NCBI RefSeq assembly: GCF_003597395.2
Contig: NC_133778.1
Coordinates: forward strand, 11,518,546 to 11,582,545
Reading direction: 5' to 3'
Origin: Chelonoidis abingdonii
Lineage: Eukaryota > Chordata > Testudines > Testudinidae
DNA: 64,000 nt
Position numbers and translations under genes: made by a program. Each line of letters begins with the position of its first letter. Position 1 is the first letter of the stretch. This document shows, one piece after another, positions 25,195-37,170 of this stretch. The notes below the pieces were generated by a model. It was not told where the DNA came from. It saw nothing but the letters and a program-made list of their open reading frames with translations, and did not search any database.

Positions 25195-26465
25195 AGTCAT
25201 GAGATAAGAGGGAAGGTTCTGTCATGGATCAGTATTTGGTTAAAAGACAGGAAACAAAGGGTAGGAATAAATGGCCAGTTTTCACAGTGGGGAGGAGTAA
25301 ATAGCAGGGTCCCCCGAGGATCTATACCGGGAAAAGTGCTGTTCAACATATCCATAAATGATCTGGAAAAGGGGGTAAACAGTGAGATGTACATTTGTAT
25401 TAAAGCCAAAGCTGACTGTGCAGAGTCACAAAGGGAATCTCATAAAATTGGGTCACTGGGCAACAAAATGGCAGATGAAATGCAGTGTTGATAAATGTAA
25501 AGTAATGCACTTTGAAAAGCAATCCCAACTGTACATACAAAATGATTGGGTTTATATTAGCTGTTACCATTTAAAGATCTTGGAGTCATCATGGATAGTT
25601 CTCTGAAAACATCTGCTCAACGTGCAGCAGCCACCCAAAAAAAAAAAGCGAACAGAATGTTAGGAACCATCAGGAAAGGGCTCCATAAGCGAGAAAATAG
25701 CACAATGCCACTATATAAATCCATGGTACTCCCACACCTTGAATATTAGGTGCAGCTCTGGTGGTCCCATCTCAAAAAGGTATATTAGAATAGGAGAAAG
25801 TACAGAGAAAAGCAACAAAAACTATTAGGGACATGGAACAGTTTCCCCATGAGGGGAGGTTAAAAATACTAGGACTGTTCATCTTGGCCTATGACTACAC
25901 TAAAGAGCTTATAGTGACACCACTGAATATTTACACCTCTGAGCAACATAGCTGGGAGTGTAGACATAGTCTTAGAAAAGAGAGGACTAAGGGGGGGGAT
26001 ATGATAGAAGTCTATAAAATCAGGAATGGTGAGATGGAAGTGAATCAGGAAGTGTGATTTACACAAGAACCAGAAGTAACCCGATGAAATTAATAGGCAG
26101 CGGGTTTAAAACAAACAAAAGGACGTACTTCTTCACATAATGCACAGTCAACCTGTGGAACTCATTGCCAGGGGACGCTGTGAAGGCCAAAAGCATAACT
26201 GGGTTTAAAAAAAGAATTAGTTAAGTTCATGGAGGACAGGTCCATCAATAGCTGTTAGCCAAAATTGTCAGGGACACAACCCCATGGCTTCAGGTGTCCG
26301 TAAACCTATGAGTGCCAGAAGCTGGGACTGAATGATGGGATGGGTCATTTGATAAATGCACTGCTCTGTTCATTTCTTCTGAAGCACCTGGCACTGGCCA
26401 CTGTTGGAAGACAGGATACTGGGCTAGATGGACCATTGACATGACCCAGGATGGCCGTTCTTATG
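25195..26465 (+). pseudogene. CR1 LINE, 5'-truncated, ORF2 remnant to 3' end
   Basis: The frames encode pieces of CR1 ORF2 in order. A reverse transcriptase region follows VKRQETKGRNKW with the worn block RVPRGSIPGKVLFN and SINDLEKG. Then come GHWATKWQMKCSVDKCKVMHF and, later, RKGLHKRENSTM and VLPHLEY. The sequence ends in the CR1 3' UTR (CACCTGGCACTGGCCACTG, CTGGGCTAGATGGACCATTG). Stops and frameshifts are frequent. A small MITE interrupts it at 25888-25969. Confidence 0.85.
25888..25969. mobile_element. 82-bp MITE nested in CR1
   Basis: The ends CCTATGACTACACT and AGTGTAGACATAG are inverted copies of each other. CR1 text breaks after CATCTTGG and resumes with AAAAGAGAGGACTAAGG. Flanks TCTTGG and TCTTAG could be a 6-bp target duplication with one change. 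The termini resemble the GTATGTCTACACT ends at 29058, 37404, 42613 and 55353. Confidence 0.75.
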
Positions 26466-29057
26466 AGAATCAGGCTCAATAAGCCAAATTCTGCTCTCAT
26501 TTACACCAAAGCAACCCACAATGGAACCCATGATCTGGTGCCTGTGTGTATAAGAACAGCAAATTAATTAGAAGGCTCTGAGGTCATAGATTCTATGCAG
26601 GGTGATGGGCCAAAGTCAGAAGCAGATGTCTATTAACCAAGCTGCAAGGGTATTGCTTTCATTTCGCTGGAACACTGTTATTATCTCAAATCCCATCTTC
26701 CCTATCTTTGTAATCAGTAACACACATGTATGGAGCCTAGCCCTGAATGGCATCAGTTTTAATAGGCTATTCCTCTGCTATGTGGCTTTCACAGAGATAT
26801 TCTGATGAAGAAAAGTTTATGAAACAGATGCTATACCAAGGTACGTCAATGGTGATTTGCCCAGGCAGCCTCAACAGTCCACTGCATTTCAGTCTAATAA
26901 ATATAGAGGATAAGCTTGCATTTCCTAAATGATGATCTGCCTGCCACTGACACAGATTGATTTAATCTTAGCTGCTTTGCATCAAACTTAGATTACCAAT
27001 AGCTTGTTATCATTCTTAATCAAGTGCAATAGTCCCCAAACAAATCAGGGATGGGAAGGCATCCTAAGGGAATACACTGCATTACTCCTTTTTATTGATG
27101 GCACAGTTACTTAATTTGATGAGGAGACATAAATGCAAGCAGCACTAGATACTGAACCAGAAATGTTTTGGTACAAAGAAGATCTATAGATGCAATTTGA
27201 AAGCACTCTGCTTAGGAAGGATGGCTTCTACCAATGAAAATTTTGAGATGAGATGTGCACACAGAATACAGATTACTACTCCAACAGGAAGTTAAATACA
27301 GATTGCTGCTTTTAGCATTTAAAAGAGATCAGCTGAAAATTGCATCTCCAAGTTCCTTTCCCCAGGCAATTCCTGAGCATCATGTCTGAGGTAACATGGC
27401 AAAGGGATGCCATCCATCCAAGCCCAAACGAAGCTGCTCATGTATTCGGATGTTTCCCACAGGTGTATTACTGTAGGATCATCTCCAGCCTAGCTGTCCC
27501 TCCGGATTGCTCAGTTCTAATTAGTTACCCTTATGATGTTCCTGATTGGTAGTAAATGCCCTATACTTGGTAACCATGCATTGGGGTTTCCATTTTTGAA
27601 AAAAAATATTGGTGAAGTTTTATGAGTGTATGCAAAACCTTCCTCTTCATTGCAGGGTAGCCATTCATGCTAGCAGAATCCTTTCCCTACCAAGTAATGG
27701 CACAGATCCAAGCTGCTCCATTGCTCCCCAGCAGCACATATAACTCAAAGAGGGACATATTTGCCACTGTTTGCTAGCAAGTGCTGTGGAGTTATCCACC
27801 ACTGCTGTAGAAAGAGGGCAGGAAGAAAGTTGCCTGTACATGTGAGCTATTAATTAGGGCCACAATTCAGAAAAGCACTAAACCATGTGCTTGAATCCAT
27901 CTCTGTGCATGACAATATTTAAGCACATGCTTAATTTAAAGCATGTGCTTATGTTCAATCTTGCATAGGAATACTTTCCTGACTAGGGGTCTAAGGCTGT
28001 GCAAATTTGCAGAAACAGCTCAACAAAAAGGTCAGAGAAATTTCCGGCAAATTCATTTTTGCCCACGATCACTCCCCAAAATGTCTGCATTTTCCTAAAA
28101 TTTCACAAAAATGGTAGTTCAGTCACAAGGACAAGAAAACCGCAACATTTGGCTGTGGAAACAACCCCATTCAAAGCTGATGTGGATCTTTAAAGGAAGT
28201 GCAAGCAATTCTGACTTTATCTGCGTCCTGTTTCAGTCTCACATTTTGAATTTCACTGCAAATATTTTGCCCACCTTCACGACCAGCATTGCTTCTCTGT
28301 TATGAGCAGTAATGGGGCTGGATTCAGAGAGCTAACGCTGGCAGCATGACCCTCTGAACTAGATTTGCTGGATCTCACAGATGAGTTTAAGGCCCAGCTT
28401 GGAGTTATGTGATTTCCTTTGTTTTGTTCTGAGCACGAAGGAGGAATTCATGTTTGGGTCCTAAGAGCCAATCCTCCAAGAAGCTGAGTACTCTCACTCA
28501 TCAGCTTGTCAGAGACACTCAACTCCTTGTTAGCTCAGGCCTTACATTCATATTATCCTCTTGACTGGTTATTGAGATTTAATTGATGTAAATGCACACA
28601 TCCCTGCTTTACCCTGCTGTGAGATCAGAATCATCCACCCTGTTTGGCTCTGACAATTCCCACAATAGGGTAGACAATTTTCAGCTTTAAACCAAGAAAA
28701 AAGATCTGATTTTGTTTAATTAGAGCAACACCATGTCTTGACCACAGATGTTCCATGGGCCACCAATGTGGATCCAACACCAGTTTTGGTCCTTAGTATT
28801 AGATATGGCATGTCATGCCCGAGCTCATGCAACTCCCACCAACGTCCAGGGGAATTGTATGGGCAAGGTTGGCCTTTTAATCAAATGGGTCCTGTCGATC
28901 TCAACAAGCAACTGGTTCACGGCATTAATTTAAAGAGAGCCTTTCACAACGAGGCAAACCTGAGAAAAATAGAATAATGAAACACCATTCCTCATTAGCT
29001 AGACGGCAGGGGTCCACGGTTTGAGAAGAAGGCTGGGAGAATAGAAATGGACCCGAA
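26466..29057. other. anonymous intronic DNA
   Basis: No exon is recognised. The A/T-rich portion at 27575-28130 may include another worn copy of the repeat at 23341. Confidence 0.4.
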
Positions 29058-29340
29058 GGATATGTCTACACTGCAGCTGAGAGTGTGTTTCCCAATACTG
29101 GGAGCCAGACATGCACTGACACTGCTTGAGCTAGTGCACTAAAAACAGCAGTCTAGCCCCAGCAGCATGGACAAGCCAGCTGAGTATAAACCTGCCTGGA
29201 CCCCAGGGTATGTACCTGGACTACTAGCCCAAGCCACTATCTGTGACACCCTGCTATTTTTTGCATGCTAGGTCAAGCAGACCTAGTGCATCTTCCACTC
29301 AGGCTGGGAAGCACCTCCCAACTGCAGTGTCGGCATACCC
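29058..29340. mobile_element. inverted-repeat DNA element (GGTATGTCTACACTGCAGCTG family)
   Basis: The left end GGATATGTCTACACTGCAGCTG is inverted at the right end (AACTGCAGTGTCGGCATACC). The interior is GC-moderate with AGCATGGACAAGCCAGCTGAGT. It shares layout with the element at 55353-55611. No coding frame remains, so it is non-autonomous. The superfamily is not determined. Confidence 0.78.
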
Positions 29341-29400
29341 AAAGTGTTCTTGGGCTGGGTAGTGCAGCCTGCCACCAGCGCTAGAAGAGGCAGGTGTGGC

Positions 29401-29524
29401 TAGGGTGACCAGACAGCAAGTGTGAAAAATTGGGACAGGGGTTGGGGGGTAATAGGAGCCTATATAAGAAAAGGACCCCAAAATCAGGACTGTCTCTATA
29501 AAATTGGGACATCTGGTCACCCTA
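29401..29524 (+). mobile_element. hAT-like MITE with perfect ends and target duplication
   Basis: It begins TAGGGTGACCAGA and ends in its inverse, TCTGGTCACCCTA. It is flanked by an exact 8-bp duplication GGTGTGGC (29393-29400 and 29525-29532). At 124 bp it is the best-preserved copy of this family here. Confidence 0.95.
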
Positions 29525-29532
29525 GGTGTGGC

Positions 29533-30496
29533 TATGTTAGGGCTAAAGTTGGTTGGATTTTTAGACAGTGTGGTCCCACCTCATTCCTTCGTATACACCG
29601 TTGATGCTACAAATATATGTATCCCAAATGCAATAATACTCTGTGACGATAGTTTTCTGCTTTGGGCCTGACCCAGCTCCCAATGGAGAGACTCTCATCC
29701 GCTTCCAGAAGCCAATCAGGCTCATGGTTATTCAATGGAATCTTCATCTAGGGGAAAAAAACAACAACGTTTCCTCTCCAAAATTCAGTTCCTAATCAAG
29801 TTTGATTCCACAGTGAAGTCACCTTGGTGTTATCAGTGCAATACAATTGTATTGACAACATTACACCATGCCGTCATGGTAACGATTGTGCTGTCAGCAA
29901 TACTGCATCATGGCTTCATGGTAGAAGGGGCAGCAAAATGCACCACCAAATCATCACATTTACCATGGCATCTCTGGAGCTCCCTCTCCTCAGAGCAGGA
30001 AACACTGCAGTGCAGTAAAGCCTCTCTTAGAAGCTACTGCGATTGTTCTGATTTTCACTTTTTCTCCTGCTTCTCTAGCTAGAGTTGGAAGAAACTGCAG
30101 ACGCAGAACGTTCAGAAGGGCTGTGATGTTGGACCCCACAGGACCCAACTGATTCTGCTGAGTTGCTGTTGCTTTATTATAACTCCACTCCGGAGACTCC
30201 AGTTGTCTCATTATGGGGAGGAAGAGGAGATATGATGATAAACTATCAAAACAAACAGAACAATGGGAATGAATTTTTTTAACCATCAAAGACCACTGCA
30301 GATTATGCCATAAAATTAAACTGATCTGGCCATATCAAAGAAGACATAGCTACACCTACCAGTGCATTTCATGCGCTCTGGTTAAGGGCAGATGCCCGAA
30401 ATAACAATGTTGCCTGAGTTTGAGACCACTTGGAGCTGAAGTGAATATTTGCATTAAATGAAATTTTCAGTGATTTTAGCTTCCTTTTCTTCTGTA
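29533..30496. other. anonymous intronic DNA
   Basis: No exon or preserved repeat is recognised. Confidence 0.4.
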
Positions 30497-30564
30497 GCCT
30501 GATCCAAAGTCCATTGAAAGCAATGAAAAGATTCATGCTCACTTAAGTGGGTTTTGGATCAGGC
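30497..30564. repeat. 68-bp fold-back repeat
   Basis: GCCTGATCCAAAGTCCATTG and the right arm ending GGTTTTGGATCAGGC are inverted copies around a short centre. It is the same family as the copy at 9510-9581. Confidence 0.78.
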
Positions 30565-30805
30565 AAAGTATATGCAAACAAACTGATTGCAATGAGTTTG
30601 TAATGCAGAGGTGACGGCTGCTTTATGTCCGTACACTGTGTTTAACCAAGGTGCAGAGTGTCTGACACAGGGATGACATGAGGGGCGGGTCTGACTTTAC
30701 GAAAGTAATAACCGCAGGTGCTTCTTTCTCAAGGGTTAAACAACAGCTTTCTTTCTCCTTCCTCAAGCTGGCAAAGGATGTGCACAAAACATTCCACACA
30801 CAAAA

Positions 30806-31500
30806 ATCTGGGGCTAGGTCCCCAGTGGGATGCAGGCCCCTAGCTCCCACTTTAGGTCCCCAATCCAAAGTTTAGATCCTCAAAACCCCTTCTCTGTTGC
30901 TGCCTAAATTCCCTAGGCACCTAAATACCTAGATGTCTTGCAGTGGGCCCATGCAAAGCCCCCTAAGCTGCTTGGTGCCTCAGGTCTGGTGGGATCCACA
31001 AACAAGGCACCCCTCCACCTATCTCACTTGCGGAACCTAATCTGGTAGACTCCCAGAGACTGACTGCCTCACACAAAACCCAGCTGAAGAGGAGAGTGAG
31101 GATTTGAACCCACATCCTGGCTGAGGGCTCCAACCACCAAGATATAGTGGGGGAAGACCACAAAATCACCATCATGGGTTCTTTTGGCAAGAAAGAGCTG
31201 ATCTGGTTTATGCATTTAACTCCAGGAGAGGATTCACAGCTGGGAGTCCCAAGCAGACGGAAGCATCTCCCACCATCTCAGGGTTAAGTACCTAAGTCCT
31301 TTTGAGACACAGGGGGCCTTAAGCCACTTCCCTCTCCTCAGCTTTTCCTATGGCTAGTTTAGGCCACTCCAGCTCAAGATGCTGGCTTCCGTGAATCCCA
31401 TTTTTAGGCACCATACTTTTCTTTGGACTGGAGCCTGAACACCTAACTCTGGGCTGTGGATTCCGCTAGTCACTACACCACTGAGTAAGCCCCCTGTGTG
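30806..31500. repeat. unclassified repeat, copy A of a direct pair
   Basis: Starts TGGGGCTAGGTCCCCAGTGG. It shares ordered blocks with 31946-32620: GGGGCTAG...CAATGGGAT, CTAGGTACC..., a TTTGAACCCACATCC / TTTGCACTAGGGCATC block followed by CTCCAACCACCAAGATAT / CTCTAACCACTAAGCTAT, and AGCTGATCTGGTTT / GGCTGACCTGGTTT. The AACCACTAAGCTATA block resembles a reversed tRNA A box. Divergence between the copies is large. Confidence 0.65.
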
Positions 31501-31945
31501 GATCTAGCCTGCAAAATCAAAATTCAGGTTTACCAGCCAGGGGTTTCAGCCTGCAATCCTCCAGGGATCAGCCCCAGCATTCAGGTTCAGGCTACCTGCA
31601 GCTTCCAACATTTAAAGTGCCACAGTTAAACTCAGGAGAGCTGGTTTTATCTGGTTCTTCTCCTGTCTGGATTGGCCCCAGACTCTGCCTTCCTTAACAA
31701 GCCTCACTTGGCCTTTCAGGATTAAACCTGGGCTATTAGTCCCTGTGTTTTCTCACTAATTGTTCCAGCAATCCAACTGATTCCCAGGTGCCAGCACTCT
31801 CTGGGCTCAGCTGACTCGCTGAAGAAAGCAGGACAGGAGCTAGAGCAGAAAAATGGTGAAGAAAAAATAGACAAAAAACCAAGAGGCAGGGGAGATAAGA
31901 ATCTTTCACATTTATGCATCTGTATCCATGCAACATAAGAATTTT
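31501..31945. other. spacer between two related repeats
   Basis: No feature is recognised. It contains worn text that may belong to the flanking repeats. Confidence 0.35.
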
Positions 31946-32620
31946 GGGGCTAGATCCACAATGGGATTTAGGTGCCTATCTGCCACCTCCGGTGTCGAAG
32001 TCCAAAAATTTGATCTTCAAAATTTCTGATCAGCTTCTGCGCAACCCTGTAGTGCCAAAATCCCCTAGGTACCCAAGTTTCCTCTGGTAAAGTCCCCTCC
32101 CTGCTTAATTTTCTGCTGCTGGCCACGTACAAAGCTGCCAAAATCCAGACATGGGGAAGCTGCTCAGTGCCTAACCCCACACTGGATCCTCACTCACCTT
32201 CCTCATCCGTGGGGCCCAATCTAGTAGGCTCTCAGAGGCTGCTTTGGATTGGGGCCTGCAAAACATACCTGAGGAGGAGCCCCTCTACAACTCAGTGCTT
32301 AGAATACTTACCTGGGATGCAGGAGATTTGCACTAGGGCATCTCCCACTTCCCTGCTGAGTGCTCTAACCACTAAGCTATAGGGGAGGCAGCACCACTCT
32401 GCCTTCTCCTCCTGCTTGGTTTTTTTTTTCCAACAAAGGGCTGACCTGGTTTAGGTCAGTTCCCAGCTGTGAATTCTGAGTGTAGACAGGCACCTTCCTC
32501 CAGCCCAGAATTAGATGCTTAACTCCATTTGGGGGGGTAGAGCCTAATTCCCACCCCTCTCCTCAGTGTATTCTATTGGCTAGCTCAGGCAGCTCCCTGC
32601 TCAGCATGTTGGCTCTTGCT
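31946..32620. repeat. unclassified repeat, copy B of a direct pair
   Basis: Starts TTGGGGCTAGATCCACAATG and runs parallel to 30806-31500 in the same orientation. It carries a ten-base T run near 32420 and the TCTAACCACTAAGCTATAGG block. Confidence 0.65.
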
Positions 32621-32934
32621 AAGTCACTGTGCTCTCTCCAGGCCTTGTAAAGGGAGCCTGGGGCCTACCTCAGGGCTGAGGAGTCCATTGGGCAGCAGGG
32701 TACCTAAGTGGGCCATTGCAATGCAGCAGTTCTGGCCCATGTGAACTACAGAGATGTCTCTGCAAAGGACAAAGAGCCCCTCCCTGGTGTACATAAGCCC
32801 CCAAAGCACCAGGCCGTCCTCTCATGCTTTCTCACCTCTCCATAGGGTTGTGAGGGTTAATCAGAGTTTGCACACATAGCTCCTCAGGTGAAAGGGGCTG
32901 GATAAGTAAAGAACAGTATTAATAGAATAGCAAC

Positions 32935-33062
32935 ACGATGCAGACTGTAAAATCTTCAGGGCAGGGACTGTCTTTTTGTTCCCTTTGTACAGCGTCTAGC
33001 ACAACGAGTCCTGATCCATGTCTGCGGCTCCTAAGCATTGCTTCAATACAAATAAACAACAA
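32935..33062 (+). mobile_element. MIR/CORE-type SINE tail
   Basis: GACTGTAAAATCTTCAGGGC, AGGGACTGTCTTTTTGTTCC, TGTACAGCGTCTAGCACAAC and AATACAAATAAACAAC follow the tail of the SINE at 8712. The core upstream is only faintly visible. Confidence 0.72.
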
Positions 33063-34283
33063 CACACTAATATTCCCTTACTTAAGCTACATATTTCTAG
33101 TGGCTGAGCAATGTACTTCACTTCATCATGGCATTCCAGTGCTGAGCTCTAACAACTCACATCAAAACGGTGGGAGATCAAGGCCCAGATGTGCAACGGT
33201 ACAGAGGCATCTAACTCCCACTGATTACAATGGGCTTTAGACAATTCATTACCTTTGAAGATCTGGGAGATAGGCACCTAAATACCTTTGAAGATCTCGG
33301 CTCAAGTGCCCAGAGCTTCTCAGGATCAGGCCCCAAATGGTCGCTGACTCAATCTATTGTTTTTATATAACATGCAGGTGGACATTTCCAAAGCCCCCTA
33401 GGGGATTTGCATACCAACATTCTATTCATTTTAATGGGAACAGGGTGCTCAAATACCTTAGACAACTTTAAAATGTTAATCTTTATTAAGAAATATAGAA
33501 GTAGCCAAGATACTTCCGTTTGAAAAGCAGCTAGTTTGCATGCAGGGCAGCAGTGTTACTTTTAAATTCAGACTGTAACTACGCGCACTTAAAAAGATAT
33601 ATTTACACGGCAAACGATCACTGTTCCAAGGCAGTAACATACCATAGAGCAATCTACTGGTTAAACAACGTGCATTTCAAAATGCGCCTGGACACATAAG
33701 TAAGAGTATGTAATAAGATCCCTTTGCAGATGGCACGACATTTTAGGTGAATAATATTCGTTTTAAAACTTATTGGCAGATTTTAGCAGCAGGCTATAAC
33801 AGCTACTTCTGGGCCATTATAACCCTGAAGGTAAATAACATGCTTTAAAAACTTGTCTGCATAGCTCTAGCCCCAAATGAACTCTAATAACATGGACGGT
33901 GCTGATCAAATATGGCAGATATTTTCTTTTCATTTTGACTTCATGTGAAGTAAAATAATTAGAAATAAACTAATAAAGGTAACAGTAACAATACACAGTG
34001 GGGCAAAATGAACAACATTAAGAGTAACATTTATAGCCAAGGAAAGGAAATATAAATAAAAAAGATTAAACTCTTGGTCCCACTCCTTCAAACATATGTA
34101 CATATGTAGAATCCTGATTTAGGCTAGTATTCCCACTGGGGTCACTGGAATTACACATGTGAGTAAGGATTACTTGTCTGAGTAATATTATGCCAGATAA
34201 GGCCATATATCCTTAATATACAGCACTGTGTCAATCTATTATTATTCATTATGGGCCAGATTCTGCTACCCATTGTAACTCTG
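33063..34283. other. anonymous A/T-rich intronic DNA
   Basis: A fold-back-like piece occurs at 33240-33305 (CCTTTGAAGATCTGGGAGAT and CCTTTGAAGATCTCGG), related to the palindrome at 39383. No exon is recognised. Confidence 0.4.
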
Positions 34284-34887
34284 GATAGACTCATAGACTT
34301 GAAGGGCTGGAAGGAACCTCAGGTCCAGTCCCCTGCACTCAAGGCAAGACTAAGTATTATCTAGACCATCCCTGACAGGTGTTTGTCCAACCTGTTTGTG
34401 AAAAACTACACAACCTCTCTAGGCAATTTGTTTGAGTACTTAACTACCCTGACAGGAAGTTTTTCCTGAAGTCTAACCTAAACCTCCCTTGCTGCAATTT
34501 AAGCCTTTTGCTTCTCGTCCTTTTCTCAGAGGCTAACGAGAATATTTTTTCTCCCTCTTCTTCGTAACAACCTTTTATGTACTTGAAAACGGCTATCATG
34601 TCCCCCTCTCAGTTGTCTCTTCTCCTGACTAAACAACCCCCCCAACTTTTTTTCCTCATATGTCATGTTTTCTAGAGCTTTACTCATTTTTCTTGCTCTC
34701 CTGGGGACTTTCTCCATTTTGTCCACATCATTCCTGAGATGTGGCACCCAGAACTGGACACAATATTCCAGTTGATGCTTTATCAGTGCAGAGTAGAGTA
34801 GAAGAATTACTACTTGTTTCTTGCTTACAGCAGTCCTACTTATCCATCCCAGAATGATGTCTGAGTTGTATTTAGCTTTCATAAACT
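34284..34887 (-). pseudogene. CR1 LINE, truncated, ORF2 C-terminal remnant
   Basis: The left end is the CR1 3' UTR (CATAGACTTGAAGGGCTGGA). The minus-strand frame 34882-34526 encodes [38 protein letters not shown] and MTYEEKKLGGLFSQEKRQLR, which matches CR1 ORF2 downstream of the reverse transcriptase. Internal changes and 5' truncation mark it as dead. Confidence 0.87.
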
Positions 34888-34888
34888 G

Positions 34889-35054
34889 AACACAGAATCA
34901 TAAATTATTAGGATTGGAAGGGACCTCAGGAGATCATCTAATCCAACTTCCTGCTCAAAGCAGGACCAATCCCCAAATGGCCCCCTCAAGGATTGCACTC
35001 ACAACCCTGGGTTTAGCAAGCCAATGCTCAAACCACTGAGCTATCTCTCCCCCT
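34889..35054 (-). mobile_element. tRNA-derived SINE with CR1-like tail
   Basis: CR1-like tail on the left (GGATTGGAAGGGACCTCAGG, CTGCTCAAAGCAGGACC). The tRNA-like head is reversed on the right (GGTTTAGCAAGCCAATGCTC, AAACCACTGAGCTATC). It abuts the CR1 at 34284-34887 directly and shares its orientation. Confidence 0.88.
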
Positions 35055-35151
35055 AGTGTCATTCCTTGCACAGCAAAGTACTACTCAGAATGAATAAAGG
35101 GAACAGAATCTGGCCCTGTTTTATAATGCCCATATCAATGTTGCTGTCTCA

Positions 35152-35273
35152 TAGGGTGACCAGATGTCTCGATTTTATAAGGATAGTCCTGATTTTTTAA
35201 TCTTTTTCTTATATAGGCTCCTATTACCCCCCACTCCATCTCAATTTTTCACATTTGCTGTGTGGTCACCCTA
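35152..35273 (-). mobile_element. hAT-like MITE (TAGGGTGACCAGA family)
   Basis: Ends TAGGGTGACCAGATGTC and GTGGTCACCCTA are inverted. Flanks CTGTCTCA (35144-35151) and CTGTCCCA (35274-35281) match at 7 of 8 bases, a target duplication with one change. Confidence 0.9.
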
Positions 35274-35309
35274 CTGTCCCATTGGTGGCTATATACCAGA
35301 TCCACAGCT

Positions 35310-35435
35310 GGGGTCAGATCCTCAGCTTGTATAAATTGTCAGCTCAGGAGGAAACTAAAAAAGTGATGTCTTAAAGAGAGAACTCTGGGCTCATTCCATC
35401 AAAGTCAAGACATCACCAGCTGAGGATCTGTCCCT
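35310..35435. repeat. worn fold-back repeat
   Basis: GGGTCAGATCCTCAGCTTGT on the left and ACATCACCAGCTGAGGATCTGT on the right are imperfect inverted copies, the same family as 57481-57564. Confidence 0.6.
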
Positions 35436-36419
35436 CGGTTTCTAATATTGCTGTTTTAAATGAAGTCCAGAAAGACAATAGTTCACATGTACAATGGCTG
35501 ATCTGCCGAGCTGTCTGCTGTGTTTTTATACCATGCTCATTATTGTGGTACATGTTCACCCTAATATTGCAGCACTATGGCTCTTGGAAACCATCCATTG
35601 CGATTACAAGGTAGGGTCTGCCATTCTTATACAAATGTAGCTCGGACTGAAGTCAATAGCAGTTCCATGTCTGTAAAAATACAAGGTGAAAACCTCACCC
35701 ATTGAAGTCAATGGCAAACTTCCACTGATTTCAAGAGCGGGTGGGATTTTGCTCGAAAGATCAATATTACACATAAAAGAGCAGGTTAATAACAGAATTA
35801 AAGCACTAACTGCGAATTTTCTGGTTCTTTCCAGTTTTAGCCAACTCCTTAGCATCACAGTAATGCATTAGTTGAAAATTTAATGATTTTAATGTCTGTT
35901 TTAACACTTTTATATCTTTTAACAAAATAATTATAAATTCAGTAGCAGAATTAAAGCTGTGTTTCCTCCTCTAAAGGCAATCATAGATGATGTATGTAAA
36001 AGTACTGGCTGCAAGTCAAGTCAGCAGAAAGCCAAAATTGAATCTAACTCCACCGCTACAGCTGTGTACGATGGTTTATGCATTTTGTTTATATTGGTTA
36101 TAAATGAGGTGGAAACTGTGATTGTGCCAATTTCGGAACAACACAGTTCTTCTAAACCACCAAAAATAAATAAATTAATTAAAAAAAATAGTGCCAGCTT
36201 GTATACCAAAGGAATCCGGGCAAACCTTACTTGCTAATGGAACTACAGCTAGTTAACATATTTTTGCTATATGAAGCAGCCCTAGTACAAAAGTCAGAGC
36301 AGTGATTGATTATCGATATAACGTGAACCTCAAGCAATTGCTCATAAAGCATGTAGATCTATGCGAAGGAATGAAAGATTCCCCCTTTCCATTTGGAACC
36401 TAAACACAACAGCGATAAG
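35436..36419. other. anonymous A/T-rich intronic DNA
   Basis: Short CATTGAAGTCAATGG-like repeat pieces occur at 35650-35735. No exon is recognised. Confidence 0.4.
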
Positions 36420-36810
36420 TAGAGCTGGGTGAAAAATTTCTAAACAAAACATTTTTTCCATTGGAACATGCCAATTCATTGAAATCAAAATGTGTCAGTT
36501 GTGAGAAAATATTGTTAAAGAAAAGAAACTAACCACTTGGATCAGTTGAATGAAGCATACTATTTAAGCCTTGTGAGACCATTTCAGTGTTTCCTTTCAA
36601 AATGACTTTTCATTTCAAAATGTGTTTTAGCTTATATTATAAATTACACCATAATATAAGCGTTAAAAAGTTGGAACTGAAACAAAATGTTTCAATTGAC
36701 CCCAAACTCAATTTTTTTCAAAATGTTTGTTTCATGGGAAATTTTAGAAATTTTCTGGTTTCATTTCAGTTTGGAATGAAAACACATTTTTCAGAAATGT
36801 AGCAATTCCC
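36420..36810. repeat. A/T-rich degenerate repeat (GAGCTGGG...TTTCAA type)
   Basis: TAGAGCTGGGTGAAAAATTT begins the stretch, followed by many AAAATGTTT and TTTCA blocks. It resembles 23341-23770. Confidence 0.5.
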
Positions 36811-37170
36811 ACATAGCTGTAACGATAAGTGTTGCTGTGCCCAAAACTCACAGTTTAGGAAAGGCTGGCCACAAACCAAGATGGGGCAAGATGCGAGTGA
36901 TATGTAAATTTAACTGTCAACTGCAATTTAACTCTTTTCTTCACAATCTTTCAATGCATGCATTTGCTGCCCTGTTCCCCACAGAGAGCCCTGTTGGAGC
37001 CAATGCAGCTCACGTGCAGAGATCTGTTCATACACATCACTTCGCAGAATTGGGGCCTTAGTGTATAAATCAAAGCCCATTGAAGTTAGTGGAAAGACAT
37101 CCATTGATGTGCTTTGGATGGGGCCTTAATAAAGCAAACCCCCCTCTACCTCTGCAGGTCTCCCAGGATA
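36811..37170. other. anonymous intronic DNA
   Basis: A worn fold-back piece (AAAGCCCATTGAAGTTAGTG ... GTGCTTTGGATGGGG) lies at 37070-37125. Nothing else is recognised. Confidence 0.4.
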
